The notes under the pieces: generated by a model
Seen by the model: only the letters and a program-made list of their open reading frames with translations
The model's database searches: none
What the model was told of the DNA's origin: nothing
Source of the DNA: Ligula intestinalis
Taxonomy: Eukaryota; Platyhelminthes; Cestoda; Diphyllobothriidea; Diphyllobothriidae
Assembly: GCA_036362985.1 (NCBI GenBank)
Contig: JAYGXS010000003.1
Location: 73,377,674-73,441,673 of the forward strand
Length of the DNA: 64,000 bases
Direction of reading: 5' to 3'
Translations under genes and position numbers: made by a program
Part shown: piece after piece, positions 22,344-32,296 of the stretch
How positions within the stretch are numbered: position 1 is the first letter of the stretch
How the letters are laid out: the number at the start of each line of letters is the position of its first letter

Positions 22344-24268
22344 TTGGCGAGCGAGCGCTTTCAGTTACTTCTCATCAAGCCAAAGGTTTTTCAGTTAGAA
22401 CTAGAAACCCAGTTTGAGAATCTCTACAGTCAAGTTTATGACCTCAAACCAATCTCCACTGAAAGTCTCCAGCACTTCAAATCAGCACTGGTGAATTGTA
22501 GTTACCAGTACTTGAACCGGGAGCTAATAAATCACGGAATACTGACAAAAGCACACATAGACAAGTTAAAACAACTGAGATCAAACAAGGAGATATTGGT
22601 TACTAAACCAGACAATGGAACAGGATTCGTTCTAATGAACAGATCGAACTAAGTTACCAAGATGCAGACCATACTATCAGATCCGACGAAATTTAAGAGA
22701 TACACAAAGAAAAAGATTGTACGGATGAAGTAGAGGTACACCTGATCGGATGCTTAAGAAGACTACATACGACAGGATTTTTAAGTGACCGAGACCTCGA
22801 ACATTTACGACCAGTAGGCACGCACATTCCCCGTTTATATGGTCTACCTAAGATCCACAAGAATGGGCTGCCAGTTCGCCCGATTTTAGATATGAGAAAC
22901 TCGCCGTATCATGCAATAGCGAAGTGGTTGGCAGAGAAACTCAAGCCCATACAGCAACAGCTGGCACCACATAGCTATCAAGATACGTTCCAATTTATCG
23001 ATGGAATCAAGGACATGAACTTGAACGGCATGATGATGATCTCCCTAGATGTCTCATCACTGTTTACAAACGTTCCAGTAACAGAAACAGTCGACTATAT
23101 CTGTTACTTCGTAGTGGCAAATGAAATAGACGTAGGAATACCATCTGATGTATTAAGGGAACTTTCACTCAAATGCACATTAAATGTGCAATTCCTTTTT
23201 GACAACCAACTATACAGACAAATAGATGGTGTCGCTATGTGCCTACCTCTCGGGCCTCTCTTGGCCAACATTTTCATGGGCAAACTGGAAAAATTTCAAC
23301 TCAACAAGCAGATCCATGAGTTTAAACACTATGGCCGATATGTCGATGATATCTTCGCCATCGCCCCAGCAGATACTGATGTAAATGCACTTCTACATAT
23401 TGTTAATCAAGCACACCCCTCCATTAAATTCACCTTGGAGGTGGTGACGACAGGTTCGCTTCCTTTCTTGGATGTCCTCCTAAGTCGAATACTTGACGGT
23501 AGCATCCAAAAGTGCGTTTACCGAAAGAAAACCTGGTCCTGACAGCATACAAACTTCAACAGTTTTGTACCTATCCAACAGAAACATAACTTAGTCCGCT
23601 GCTTAATGCAAAGAGCCAGAAAAATCTGCTCAGCTGACGCTATTGAAATAAAGCTCCAGAAACTCCAGGACGGGCTTCGAGGGACAGATAGCCAGACAGA
23701 TCCATCATAAAGAATGTGATGGCCAACCACACCCACGGTGGAAAAGAATACGCTATTCCTCAAAGTCACTTTTCAAGGGGATGCAGCAAGCGAACTCTTA
23801 AGCAGACGCCTCAAGCAAGCCGTAGCAAAAACTTTCCCAGCAGCGAAATTTGGGTGTTATTTTCAACCAACCCGATACTGCACGGTGAGGGTAAGGATAA
23901 GCTGCCAACTCCGACCACTTTTATGTGTATCTACTCATTAACTTGCTCCTGTGGAGCTGGTTATATCGGTCGCACGAGTAGGCGCTTATCTAAAAGAATA
24001 CGGGAACACCTCCCGGTATGGCTAGCCAAAAAAGACCAAAAGCATAAAAAGTTATATCCTCGCACACATAGTTGACACCGGACATCATGTGGACCCAAGC
24101 GAAGACTTTAAGATAATTTACAAGGTTCCACAAAACTACCCAAAGTCCCTGGAACAAAGTCTGCTGGCAACAGCAGAAGCAACCGCAATCCGATTGAGTA
24201 AACCGGTTTTGTGTGCACAAAAGAAGCTCATGCAAGCCCCCAACTTGGCATGGCCAATGATTACCTAA
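22344..24268 (+). pseudogene. PLE reverse transcriptase / GIY-YIG endonuclease (broken)
   Basis: An N-terminal segment (22,344-22,652) ends with LRSNKEILVTKPDNGTGFVL, the conserved lead-in to PLE RTs. A frameshifted part (22,700-22,890) contains LRPVGTHIPRLYGLPKIHKN. The frame 22,892-23,542 carries the RT core: MISLDVSSLFTNVP, RQIDGVAMCLPLGPLLANIF (the family has GSPLGP, so Gly-Ser became Cys-Leu) and YGRYVDDIFAI with the catalytic YVDD. After a stop near 23,540, SFVPIQQKHNLVRCLMQRAR and the linker lead to the endonuclease: CIYSLTCSCGAGYIGRTSRR at about 23,926-23,985, then LSKRIREHLPVWL and VPQNYPKSLEQSLLATAEAT. The CxC and Tyr-Ile-Gly-Arg are intact. PLE proteins prime at nicked DNA; the GIY-YIG domain is thought to supply the nick. 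Confidence 0.9.
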
Positions 24269-24360
24269 CTGGCTGCACATTTCCGCGCTCTGATTGGACC
24301 CTGCATGTAAAGAAAGACAAATTATCGATTTTTAAATTTAAACCTCCTTTGTAACTGTTT

Positions 24361-24390
24361 GGCCTGATGAGAAGTTACTGAAAGCTTATT
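24361..24390 (+). ncRNA. Hammerhead-like core in group A PLE tail
   Basis: GGCCTGATGAGAAGTTACTG followed by AAAGC has the canonical CUGAUGAG and a GAAA box. The spacer (AAGTTACT) forms no convincing stem, so activity is doubtful. Confidence 0.4.
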
Positions 24391-24425
24391 AGATTATTCT
24401 TCTACGTTATATGCGTTTGCTCAAT

Positions 24426-24714
24426 TATTAAAAATTGTCAAAATATTACAACTAGGTTTAGAATGATAAGTGCGTGCTATATGTGTGATAATTTTATTTA
24501 TTTTGGTAGGAATCCACAGGTCTATCATTCTTCATGCGCTTTATGTGTAACGTACCATCAAATTTTTGTTGGGATGGAAAAAGAAGACATAGAAAGGCCC
24601 AATGATTAGGGTTTCTGGATAAACAGAGGCTTATGACTGTGAGAAGATTTTGAGAAAATGGGGCACATTGTGTAACCAGTACGTATCTCTGACCTCGACC
24701 TGCATTTAAGCAGT
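24426..24714. other. No recognisable feature
   Basis: AT-rich stretch between the PLE end and the second CR1 fragment. A 109-codon minus-strand frame (24,494-24,823) is probably chance, since its right part is antisense to CR1 coding. Confidence 0.5.
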
Positions 24715-25120
24715 TTTCTTCATAACGCCTCGCAAGGTCTTTTGGCGTCCTTGTAAGATCCCAGTTGCCATATGGTATGCAAGCAGTTATACCATAGATG
24801 ACGAAATTTATTGACCTACTCAAACGTGTGCAACGTAAAACAGCAAAGATAGTCGAATTCCTAAAGCTGTGGTCCTCCCAGGAGGAATTGAGAATGCTTC
24901 AAATGTGTCCTCTACCTTATAGGCAACTAATCTGTGGCCTCTTATTGATATGCCGAAATGCCCCCAGCCGTGGTTGCTCACTGAGACCGGACGATGTCTC
25001 TGAGTATGCCCATTTAATGCAATTACGCAGTCATATCTACCAATTCAAAAGCGAATGCACGCGGTTAGGCCGTACGAGGTTCAGCTTCAGCCAACAGGTA
25101 GTCCGATTACGGTACTGACG
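24715..25120 (+). pseudogene. CR1-like LINE ORF2 C-terminus, second family
   Basis: The frame reads VRSQLPYGMQAVIP, a stop where the family has Trp, then MTKFIDLLKRVQRKTAKIVE, LRMLQMCPLPYRQLICGLLL, and a basic end RLGRTRFSFSQQVVRLRY. This is the thumb and C-terminal tail of a CR1-type RT. It is clearly a different family from the 17.4-20.0 kb copy, whose equivalent reads LERVQARARKMVRNVGHLPY. It is heavily 5'-truncated, as is usual for LINEs. Sequence to about 25,360, ending in an A-rich stretch, may be its 3' UTR. Confidence 0.8.
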
Positions 25121-25365
25121 ACGGTGGACTCCAGAAGCATGTTCAAAACAAAACGTGTTTGCCAAGTTTTTGACGATGACTGTCCTTTAAAGTAGGTTTA
25201 TATATAGTAGTAGTATTCTATTTAGGCAATGCCGTGTCCTGAACCAACTACATTCCAAACATGCGAGAGTATATTTTTAATTTAAGTATGTGAAATCATT
25301 GTACATAAATATGGCAATCAAGGGCTCTGGCTGTAGTATTTCAAAAAAATAAAAATTTCCTTTTT

Positions 25366-26064
25366 TCTCAATGTTCCCGGGTATAAGTAGGCAGATAAGA
25401 ATATCTAACAATATCTCGGGCAACTGCCATGAAAATTGTGTCGCGTTGTTTATTTCTTGTGTACGTAAAGCATCTTATATAGCCTAAAGCGATTAGCGTA
25501 CAGCATGGTGAGTTTTTCCCAAATTAGTTTACAAGCAGTTTAAAGCTGCAATACGCATTAATTGGCCTACCTCATTAAGTGTCATCTTAAACTTTGCACT
25601 GCCTTTTACGAGTACGAATGACTAATTAACTGGAGTTTTACTACTTATTATCATGCAGCAAAATTCCATTATATTTCAGTCACATTAGGACGCCTGCAGT
25701 TTATACTTCACTCGATCGAAATTTTCTTTTCGCTATTTTCTTTCATTCTGTTCTTTCTTTCATTTAACAAATACTGCACAACAAATCCTTTTTCGTGCTC
25801 AATCAGTAGCCAAATAAATTCGCTTCAACTTTTCACATTCTTTAACTTAGGATATCCGCAATTTTATAAACCTTGTAAATATGTACATATTTTAGCCCAC
25901 GAAGGGCAAAACATTCCGTCCTTCTGTTTGGCCATAGAATTCATATCCATTGCACCTTTTTGTGAGGAAGATATATTTCCGGTCATTGAAAATGTACGAT
26001 ATACAGATACTGAGCTATAACTATATATTAAAACACAAGATGGCTTAAAAATTATCTGGCCATT
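25366..26064. other. No gene; possible diverged family D repeat
   Basis: AT-rich. At about 25,660-25,700 the minus strand reads GGCGTCCTAATGTGACTGAA, similar to the family D core GGCATCCTAAAGTGACTGAA seen at 48.1 kb. Flanking similarity is weak. Confidence 0.4.
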
Positions 26065-26410
26065 ACAAACGTTTTCGAAGAATAAAAAATACTCTTCCTC
26101 AAATATTCGTTTAAAATTTCAGCATTGAGTACGTCCAGATAGGGAATTATGCTTGTTTCTAGACTGAAAGCCAGTTAACAATGACTCAAGCAGTTTGCGG
26201 CTTCCGTGATTGTCATCTCTCAAGTGTGTTTTGATCTCATCGAGTTTGAATGTGTGGCTGGCTCTGGCCAAAGGAGCAGTGACTTGGAAACAGGTGCCAC
26301 TTCTCCACACTGCTACAACGTGTTCGGGCATTCGCATCCACAGCCGTTTTCGAAATTCTCCTTGATAATTGCTTTCCAAAAAAATGGCTCCGGAGGTTTC
26401 TTGCATATGA
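26065..26410 (-). mobile_element. PLE group B fragment, GIY-YIG C-terminal part
   Basis: A minus-strand frame gives NYQGEFRKRLWMRMPEHVVA, CFQVTAPLARASHTFKLDEI, and then RDDNHGSRKLLESLLTGFQ and SRNKHN. This corresponds to the second half of the group B endonuclease. At 26,065-26,105 the minus strand shows a hairpin GAAGAGTA-TTTTT-TATTCTTC followed by GAAAACG, a degraded version of the terminal hammerhead-like core. The spacer between coding and core seen in other copies is missing, so there may be an internal deletion. Confidence 0.7.
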
Positions 26411-27899
26411 GAGTGTGTCTTCTGTTTTCACTTCTCTTAGTGGTGCGAAGAGAAAGGGGAGGTTAATATAGCTTAAGGTTTCAGGATGCCGTCTCCTCTG
26501 GTGTTTGTTTGGCACCGATCCTTTTACGGCAATTCGTAGGTTCTCACTTCAGCTGAGATAATCCGCACGTAAATAAATGCCTCCCGCGATGGCTTAATCC
26601 AAACGAACTTCAGTTTTGCGTATGCATTGTGAATTTTGTTGTCGGTCCAATTGTCTGATGTCTATTGAGCAAAATGTAGGTTTTGAATTTGCTAATCATG
26701 ATGAACCGTTATGAAACAGCGAGCAATTCTTTGCGTCGACTGGAGAACCCTGATATACCGTGTTTACCTATTCTAGTGTAGAATTCATTGTACTGTAGTG
26801 CGCGAGCCACTTATGGAGTCGTAGGAGCCAACGGTTTCGTATGTTGGCACAACCTGGGGTGTCTAGCAGACTGTAGGGGTATACACTTCCTCAGTTTCCA
26901 ATTTTTGACTTTTGCCTTTTTCGGGGCATATCGAATACAAGCTCAATCAAACTGAAGAGTAACTCAGAGATGCGAAAAAAACATATCATAGCGGGAATGA
27001 AAAGGGGGGAACACTTCACAAAGGGAATAAGGAGCCAATGGGAGTTACCAAGATTGGAACACTGTCCAGGGTAGGTGGAAAATTAGGAAAGGGGGAAGAA
27101 CCAACAATGTCACGAAGACTCGTCAGCTAGCGTCACCTCCACAGGTTCCGTTTTCTGTTCCAATAGCTCGCCCTTGTCCATAACTGCAACAAAGGGGAAA
27201 GAATTTCAGGGAGTACCACACAGTCTAGCTCACTCTTCAATAACCGCGGCAAAACACACTCTAGCTCTTTTTAAGACAATTAAAACGACTGGGTATTCTC
27301 TCCTCTCCTACGGTATTATCCTAAGGTAGGTGTTTAACCACTTCCATCTAAACGCTTGCAGCAACATTACATCTCACCCCATTTTCTCCACCAACAAAGT
27401 CCTAAGTGGATACTACTTATTGTGTCTATTTTGCCCCAGCAATAGGTTACCTGCACGTTTGTCAAACATTTTAAATAATGTTCTGCAAATCGCCTTTATA
27501 CTGCAGGTTTTCAGTCCCTGCTTATATCACAATGCGCTTATTTTTACCAGAAGTGAAAGGGAAAACGTTAGTCCCATCGCTTACCCGCTAATTAATGGGA
27601 ACACGGCTGATGGGACAAACCGACTAATTGCTCACTATATCGTTAGCTGGGGTAACAATTAATGGCATGTCATGAAGCTCTCATTCCCTATCTCATTCTC
27701 TCTTTTCTCCTCTGTCATTTAGACAGGAGCATTCTTCTAAGCATACTTTGAAAGGTGAGTTATTAAGCCAATCCCTTGCCAATGGATCTTCTAATATAGT
27801 ACAAAAACGCTGGAATTCATTTTGGCATTTTGTGTGCGTTAACGTTACTTTGAAAGATTGGCTGATAAAAAACTCTTTTTTCTTGATATTGTTGAAAGA
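26411..27899. other. No recognisable gene
   Basis: A 110-codon plus-strand frame at 27,330-27,662 has no recognisable domain. Nothing else is identifiable up to the hAT terminus. Confidence 0.5.
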
Positions 27900-28094
27900 C
27901 CCTAGGAGAGGGGTCGGCAACCTTTTTTAACTCAAAGAGTCAACAAAGCAAATATTTGGAAATATATTTTAGAAAGAGCCATATAGTATGGTTTAAAATG
28001 AAATTCTATTAAATGCGAGCATAATAAGCCTTTGAATTTATTCTTTTAAATTGTTAATGTGACTTCTGGCGTTGCTATGAGTTTTATTTTCTGG

Positions 28095-30110
28095 TCAAAG
28101 GTTGGTGAAGTTAAGCTTCATGCAAGCGTTAAGGCTTTCATCCTTTAGAAGTGATCTTATTGTAGACTTGATGTATCTCAGATGTGAGAGTGACTGCTCA
28201 TATGCATACGTAGATCCAAACAGGGTCAATAGAGCAATACTCACACGCTGTAGTGTGTGGTATGTGACTGGATCCGTGTTCCAAGTTTTGATTATCAGCT
28301 TGTCTTGGGGTTGGAGTTTTTTTAAATTTCTGTCCACATGTGCTTGCTCACCAACTCCGCTGTATGTCGTGCAATCTTTTCCAAATCTTCATTGAGTGGC
28401 TTGAACTTAGTACATAGGTGTACACCGAACTGGTCCATGATTCACAAACCCTGGCTCACTGGTCGCGGGTTAGAAACTCGAATGTTTTAGCAGTTTCTGC
28501 GGCTATACTGGAGTTGGGTGTGTGCAGCTGGCGACAGCTAATAAGCTAGCACTCCTAACACTTGCCAGTAATAGATTGGAGACGTTAACTTATTCACCCA
28601 CATGTCTGAGGCCTTCAGTTTAGCCAATTCTTTTTAGGAATCTCTAACGGAGAGGCCAGGAATACAAAGCATGTCAGCTGTGTTCAAGGAACACTCGGTT
28701 GGATGGGTAATGAACTTAAAAAGACGAGTGTGCTCTCGAAATTCTCCAAAGCATTCTTTGAACGACTGTAGGAGACTGGATGTGAAGCCAACTAGCTGGT
28801 GGAGATCAACGTTTTTAGTGGACTCACTTGCTGTGCATGCATCTTTATGCTGTCTTAAATTTTCAAAATATAGTAACTGCTCTGTTTTTACGATCCATGA
28901 TAAAGAGTTCAAGCTTGTTTTTAAAAGAAAACACGGATTGTTGAAGTGATAGCACTGTTTTTCCATTGCCTTGCAATTCAACGTAAAATTGGTTCCGATA
29001 ATCGGTCATATCCATGAGATAGAAAAGCATGGGAAGCCAATCAGTGTCGGCTAGCTCATGATGCTTAATGCCCTTCATTTCAAGGAACCTACGAATTTCT
29101 TTCAGGCAGGCCGCAAAACGGCTGAGCACCTTCCCTTTTGGCAACCAAGATACACTGCTGTGCAAAATCAGACCAGGATAGTTATTTCCAACTTCATCCA
29201 GCATTGCTTTAAACTGTCGATCATTTGAGGCCCGGGCGATAATAAAGTTGATCACATGAAAGACCAGTGACATCACTTTGCCAAGCTGCCCGTCACATAC
29301 CTGAGTAGAAGGAGCCTCCTGTTGTAGAATGCAATGAAAACGTATAATGGGTTCATTTTTATGATCACAGAGAAGTGCCACAAATCCTTTGTTTTTCCCC
29401 ACCATACACGGAGCACCATCAGTACACACTGAAATAAGTTTATCCAAAGTTTTTCTTCTTAAGCGAAATCCATGAATGATTTGAATAAACTTTCACCTCT
29501 TGTGGCCCTGTTTATTTGCAGCACCGCAAGACTTTCTTCGTGCAGTGTATCACCAGCAGCATATCTTGCAATCACACTAAGCTGCGCCAAATGGCTTACG
29601 TCTGTTGACTTATCCAAAACCAGGAAAAAAGCGGCGCTGCATTTATGTCTCTCAATTGCGTTTCCTCCATGTGGGTTGCCATCATGATGGTATGCTCATG
29701 AACAGTATTTGCCGACAAAGGCATGCCTTGTATCCGTTTAATTATCTTGTCTTTTTTCGGAAGATCAAAAAGTGTATCAGCGTGAACGTTATAGCAAACT
29801 CGCCATCTGTGAATAGATTTCCGTTCCTAATTATTGCTTAAGATCCAGCAAAGCTCAGGGAGTTAGAGTCACCTTGCTGCGCCCATACGCGGAGTTGCTT
29901 CTGGCTGGTTTGCATCCTGCTCATTAGCTCTTGGCATGCTTTCTTTCGGCTATCTCCCGCAGGGTATTTTGATGCAGAGGTATTATGGCGTTTGTTGAAT
30001 TGGCGCTTTACATTTGACCGTTTCATCGATATGATTTCGTCATTGCGAATTGGACACCGCATAATCTGCTCTCTGCACAAAGGCTAATTCGTCGGCCCAT
30101 TCGTCCTGAA
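28095..30110 (-). pseudogene. hAT transposase, ZBED5/GTF2IRD2-like (broken)
   Basis: Read on the minus strand: QDEWADELAFVQRADYAV, a 1-base deletion, CPIRNDEIISMKRSNVKRQF and NKRHNTS (a BED zinc finger), then QELMSRMQTSQKQLRVWAQQ. The catalytic core follows (29,447-28,863): VCTDGAPCMVGKNKGF, FHCILQQEAPSTQVCDGQLG, RFAACLKEIRRFLEMKG. Next come FTSSLLQSFKECFGEFREHT and finally the hATC dimerisation region (28,337-28,095) TYHTLQRVSIALLTLFGSTY with EQSLSHL. The middle (29,450-29,840) is mostly out of frame. A TTTTATTTCAG just before GACGAATGG near 30,103 looks like a 3' splice site, so the 5' exon would lie further right. Multiple stops make it inactive; the protein would cut and join the element ends. 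Confidence 0.9.
28404..28592 (+). mobile_element. Short insertion (probable tRNA-derived SINE) inside the hAT transposase
   Basis: The transposase reading MWVNK / FKPLNEDLEK is interrupted by 177 bases (28,410-28,586) bounded by AACTTA on both sides, a 6-bp target duplication. Removing the insert plus one AACTTA restores the frame across the junction. The insert contains GGTCGCGGGTTAGAAACTCG, close to a tRNA T-arm with a pol III B box and to the SINE at 57.7 kb (GGTCGCGGGCTTGAATA). The A box is not convincing. Confidence 0.7.
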
Positions 30111-31396
30111 ATAAAACGATATTAATTACCTCTGTCTCGTTTTGCCATACTCTTTGTTACAGAGGTTAACTTTGGGCAAATGAGAGAGACCCGTCTAATA
30201 AAACACAGCAGTCAGATGTTAGGATCGATGTATTAGTCCACAAGGCAAGTGTTTGCGAATGGACTGTTTGCTCCGTCTGGGGGAATTAAACACGAGGCAC
30301 TATATGTAACAAAACCGGCTGGCCTATGCGCGTAAGATAGCCTTGTCTGCCAGCATGGCCTCGATCAAGCTGAGTTCAAGTCTGCGAACTATCGTACTTT
30401 AGTAGAGCGTCTGCTATTCAGCGAGCTTGTCATCGCTGTTGGAATGCAGGAAAAAATGCAAGCAATTGATGTCTGCAAGCCGGAAACGGACCAGCCAGGT
30501 CAAACCTAGGGGTGCCGAAACTCCAGAGATTGGTCGAGATGAAATTGATTTTAATACGCGTCTAGGTGGCAGCACGCCATTGGCTACAATGCGTGCCCTA
30601 CCCCCCCCCCCACCTTCGTTCTCCAAGACCCGTTGTCCCAAAGCTATGTGTTGCCACAAGCAACTGTTCCAAGGCTCTCTTGCACTGAAGCAGATGGGCG
30701 ATAGTTTTTTCGATAACTGCTTATAAATTTCAAAATATTAGTTTTTTAACTTTCTGACTCGTTAGTTCATGGACCGTTGACTAAATCACTACTGTTCGGT
30801 TCCAATTATTCCGCTTTCCTATGGGAATATGCAAACCACGCTTAAATAAGCGATTTGAAGGTGTGGAACACAGAGAACCGGGCTCCTTAACTTCTACGCA
30901 AACCAATAATTCACTGCTTGGAAGCCGAAAGATTGTTCACCGGGAGAGGTTACTGTGCATTTGAAGCGTCGAGTAGCTGTTTCGTATACCCATCTTTGGA
31001 TACTGAAGATTCTGGATTATGGCTCTCATTATATGCCGCTCTTTTTTCATGTGTATAATCTGCCAATATGTGGCTAGCATCTCACTATGACCTTTCTCTT
31101 CGCTACCGACATTTCTCCTGGCCAACAGAAGTGTTGTGTATGTCTGTGGCAGAATACGCAGACGAAAAAAGAACGGCATATAATGAGGGCCATTAGCCAG
31201 TGTATTTAACCTTTGAAGATGCGTAGACGAAACAACGCACCTAAACGTCAGGCACACAATAAACCTGGGAATCGCATTTTCATTACAATTTCCACTCATT
31301 GCTGATTGAGGATTCGGATAAAGATTTTGCGCAAAACTGCCTCATGTGCCACCTGGGACAGCAATAAGGGGTTCTGCAACAATAAACTAATCATTC
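30111..31396. other. Presumed intron/5' region of hAT copy A, or unrelated insertion
   Basis: No transposase coding is recognisable. An 11-base C run lies at 30,601-30,611, and a 120-codon minus-strand frame is at 30,937-31,299 with no domain I know. Position between the BED exon and the right end would suit an intron plus 5' UTR, but a nested insertion is equally possible. Confidence 0.4.
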
Positions 31397-31530
31397 TGGT
31401 GCCCTCTGTCTTTTATCTACAACCTGGGATAATTGTAGTGATCCTAGTGCAACCCACTACTTAGAAGCCTAAGGAGTAACCGAAATCATAAAATCTGAAA
31501 TTTCTGAAAGAGCCATAGCCTGCCGACCCA
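31397..31530 (-). repeat. Right-end segment of hAT copy A, duplicated at 32,102-32,235
   Basis: GGAGTAACCGAAATCATAAA and TTTCTGAAAGAGCCATAG recur at 32,189-32,235 with few changes. The preceding 70 bases also align (CCCACTACTTAGAA). It ends in TGCCGACCC (31,521-31,529), an eroded hAT terminus. Confidence 0.75.
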
Positions 31531-31595
31531 GAAGTTAGCGTCCAGCAGTTCCCGCTCCAATTTATTGTTTGCTCACGCCATTATCCACGTGCATG

Positions 31596-32288
31596 TGAAC
31601 TTAATTTCGGTTCAATAGGTGATTACCTTAAACAGACGAGTGTGCTCTCGAAATTCTCCGAGACGTGCTTTAAAAGACTACAGGAGACTGTATGTGAAGC
31701 CAAATAGCTGGTGGAGATCAAAATTTTGAGTGGGTTAACTTACTGTGCATGCATCTTTATATTGTCTTAGTTTTTCAAAATTTACTAAACGATCTGTTCC
31801 ATTATCTACGATAAAGAGTTTCAGTTTGCTTTCAAAAGCAAGCACGGATTGTTAAAATGGATAACACTGTATTTCCATTGCCTTGAAATTTAGCGTTGAG
31901 TTGGTTCAGATGTTCGGTCATATTTACGACATAGCAAAACCTGAGGAGCCACTCAGGTTCGGCTATCTCACGATGCTCAATGTCATTCATGTCAAGGAAA
32001 TGCCAGATTTCGTTGAGGCAATCTACAAACGGCTAAGCACTTTCCCATTTGACAACCTGCGACAGCAACTGGGAGTTCTGTACATAATAAATCACTCCTT
32101 CTGGTGAAGACTGTCTTTTAACTTCCAACATGGGATTTGGCCTGATGATTTTAGTGATCCGATTAAAACCCACTACTTAGAACCCTAAGGAGTAACCGAA
32201 ATCATAAAATCTGAAGTTTCTGAAAGAGCTATGCGCGATCATCAAAAGAGCCATAGATGGCTTGCGAGCCATGGGTTGCCGTCCTCGC
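31596..32288 (-). mobile_element. hAT copy B, internally deleted
   Basis: From about 31,620 it repeats the transposase C-terminal coding seen at 28,690-29,130 (for example GACGAGTGTGCTCTCGAAAT, and a run encoding the FGEFREHT region). At about 32,102 it jumps directly to the right-end segment and terminus. It lacks the BED finger, most of the catalytic core and the left terminus. Its right end forms the outer boundary of the composite. Confidence 0.75.
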
Positions 32289-32296
32289 CCCTAGGG

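Larger units (their letters stand above)
22196..24425 (+). mobile_element. Penelope-like retroelement, group A, most complete copy
   Basis: About 2.2 kb of PLE in order: N-terminal domain, reverse transcriptase, linker, GIY-YIG endonuclease, and 3' terminal segment (GGCCTGATGAGAAGTTACTG at 24,361). The 5' limit is unclear: coding-like sequence (KRRKPSHK, then HVNAVRAIQQNLENLSEKRL) starts near 22,190, before the first clear frame. No flanking target duplication was found. It has a handful of stops and frameshifts and is inactive, but it serves as the reference for the shorter group A pieces at 10.3, 13.9, 37.4 and 49.0 kb. Confidence 0.9.
27900..32296 (-). mobile_element. Composite hAT transposon (ZBED/GTF2IRD2 type) with target duplications
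   Basis: The left end begins GAGGGGTCGGCAACC at 27,908. The right end, read inward on the minus strand, gives GCGAGGACGGCAACCCATGG. Both resemble the CAGGGGTCGGCAACC terminus of this hAT lineage. They are flanked by CCCTAGGA (27,900-27,907) and CCCTAGGG (32,289-32,296), an 8-bp duplication with one mismatch and a central TA, as expected for hAT. Inside lie copy A (transposase remnant, with its own eroded right end near 31,530) and copy B (31,596-32,288, an internally deleted second copy in the same orientation). The whole is about 4.4 kb. Confidence 0.8.

Noticed and set aside
31205..31260. GATGCGTAGACGAAACAACG and AAACGTCAGG resembling a PLE tail
   Set aside because: Spacing and reading frame do not match the 13-codon pattern; likely chance.
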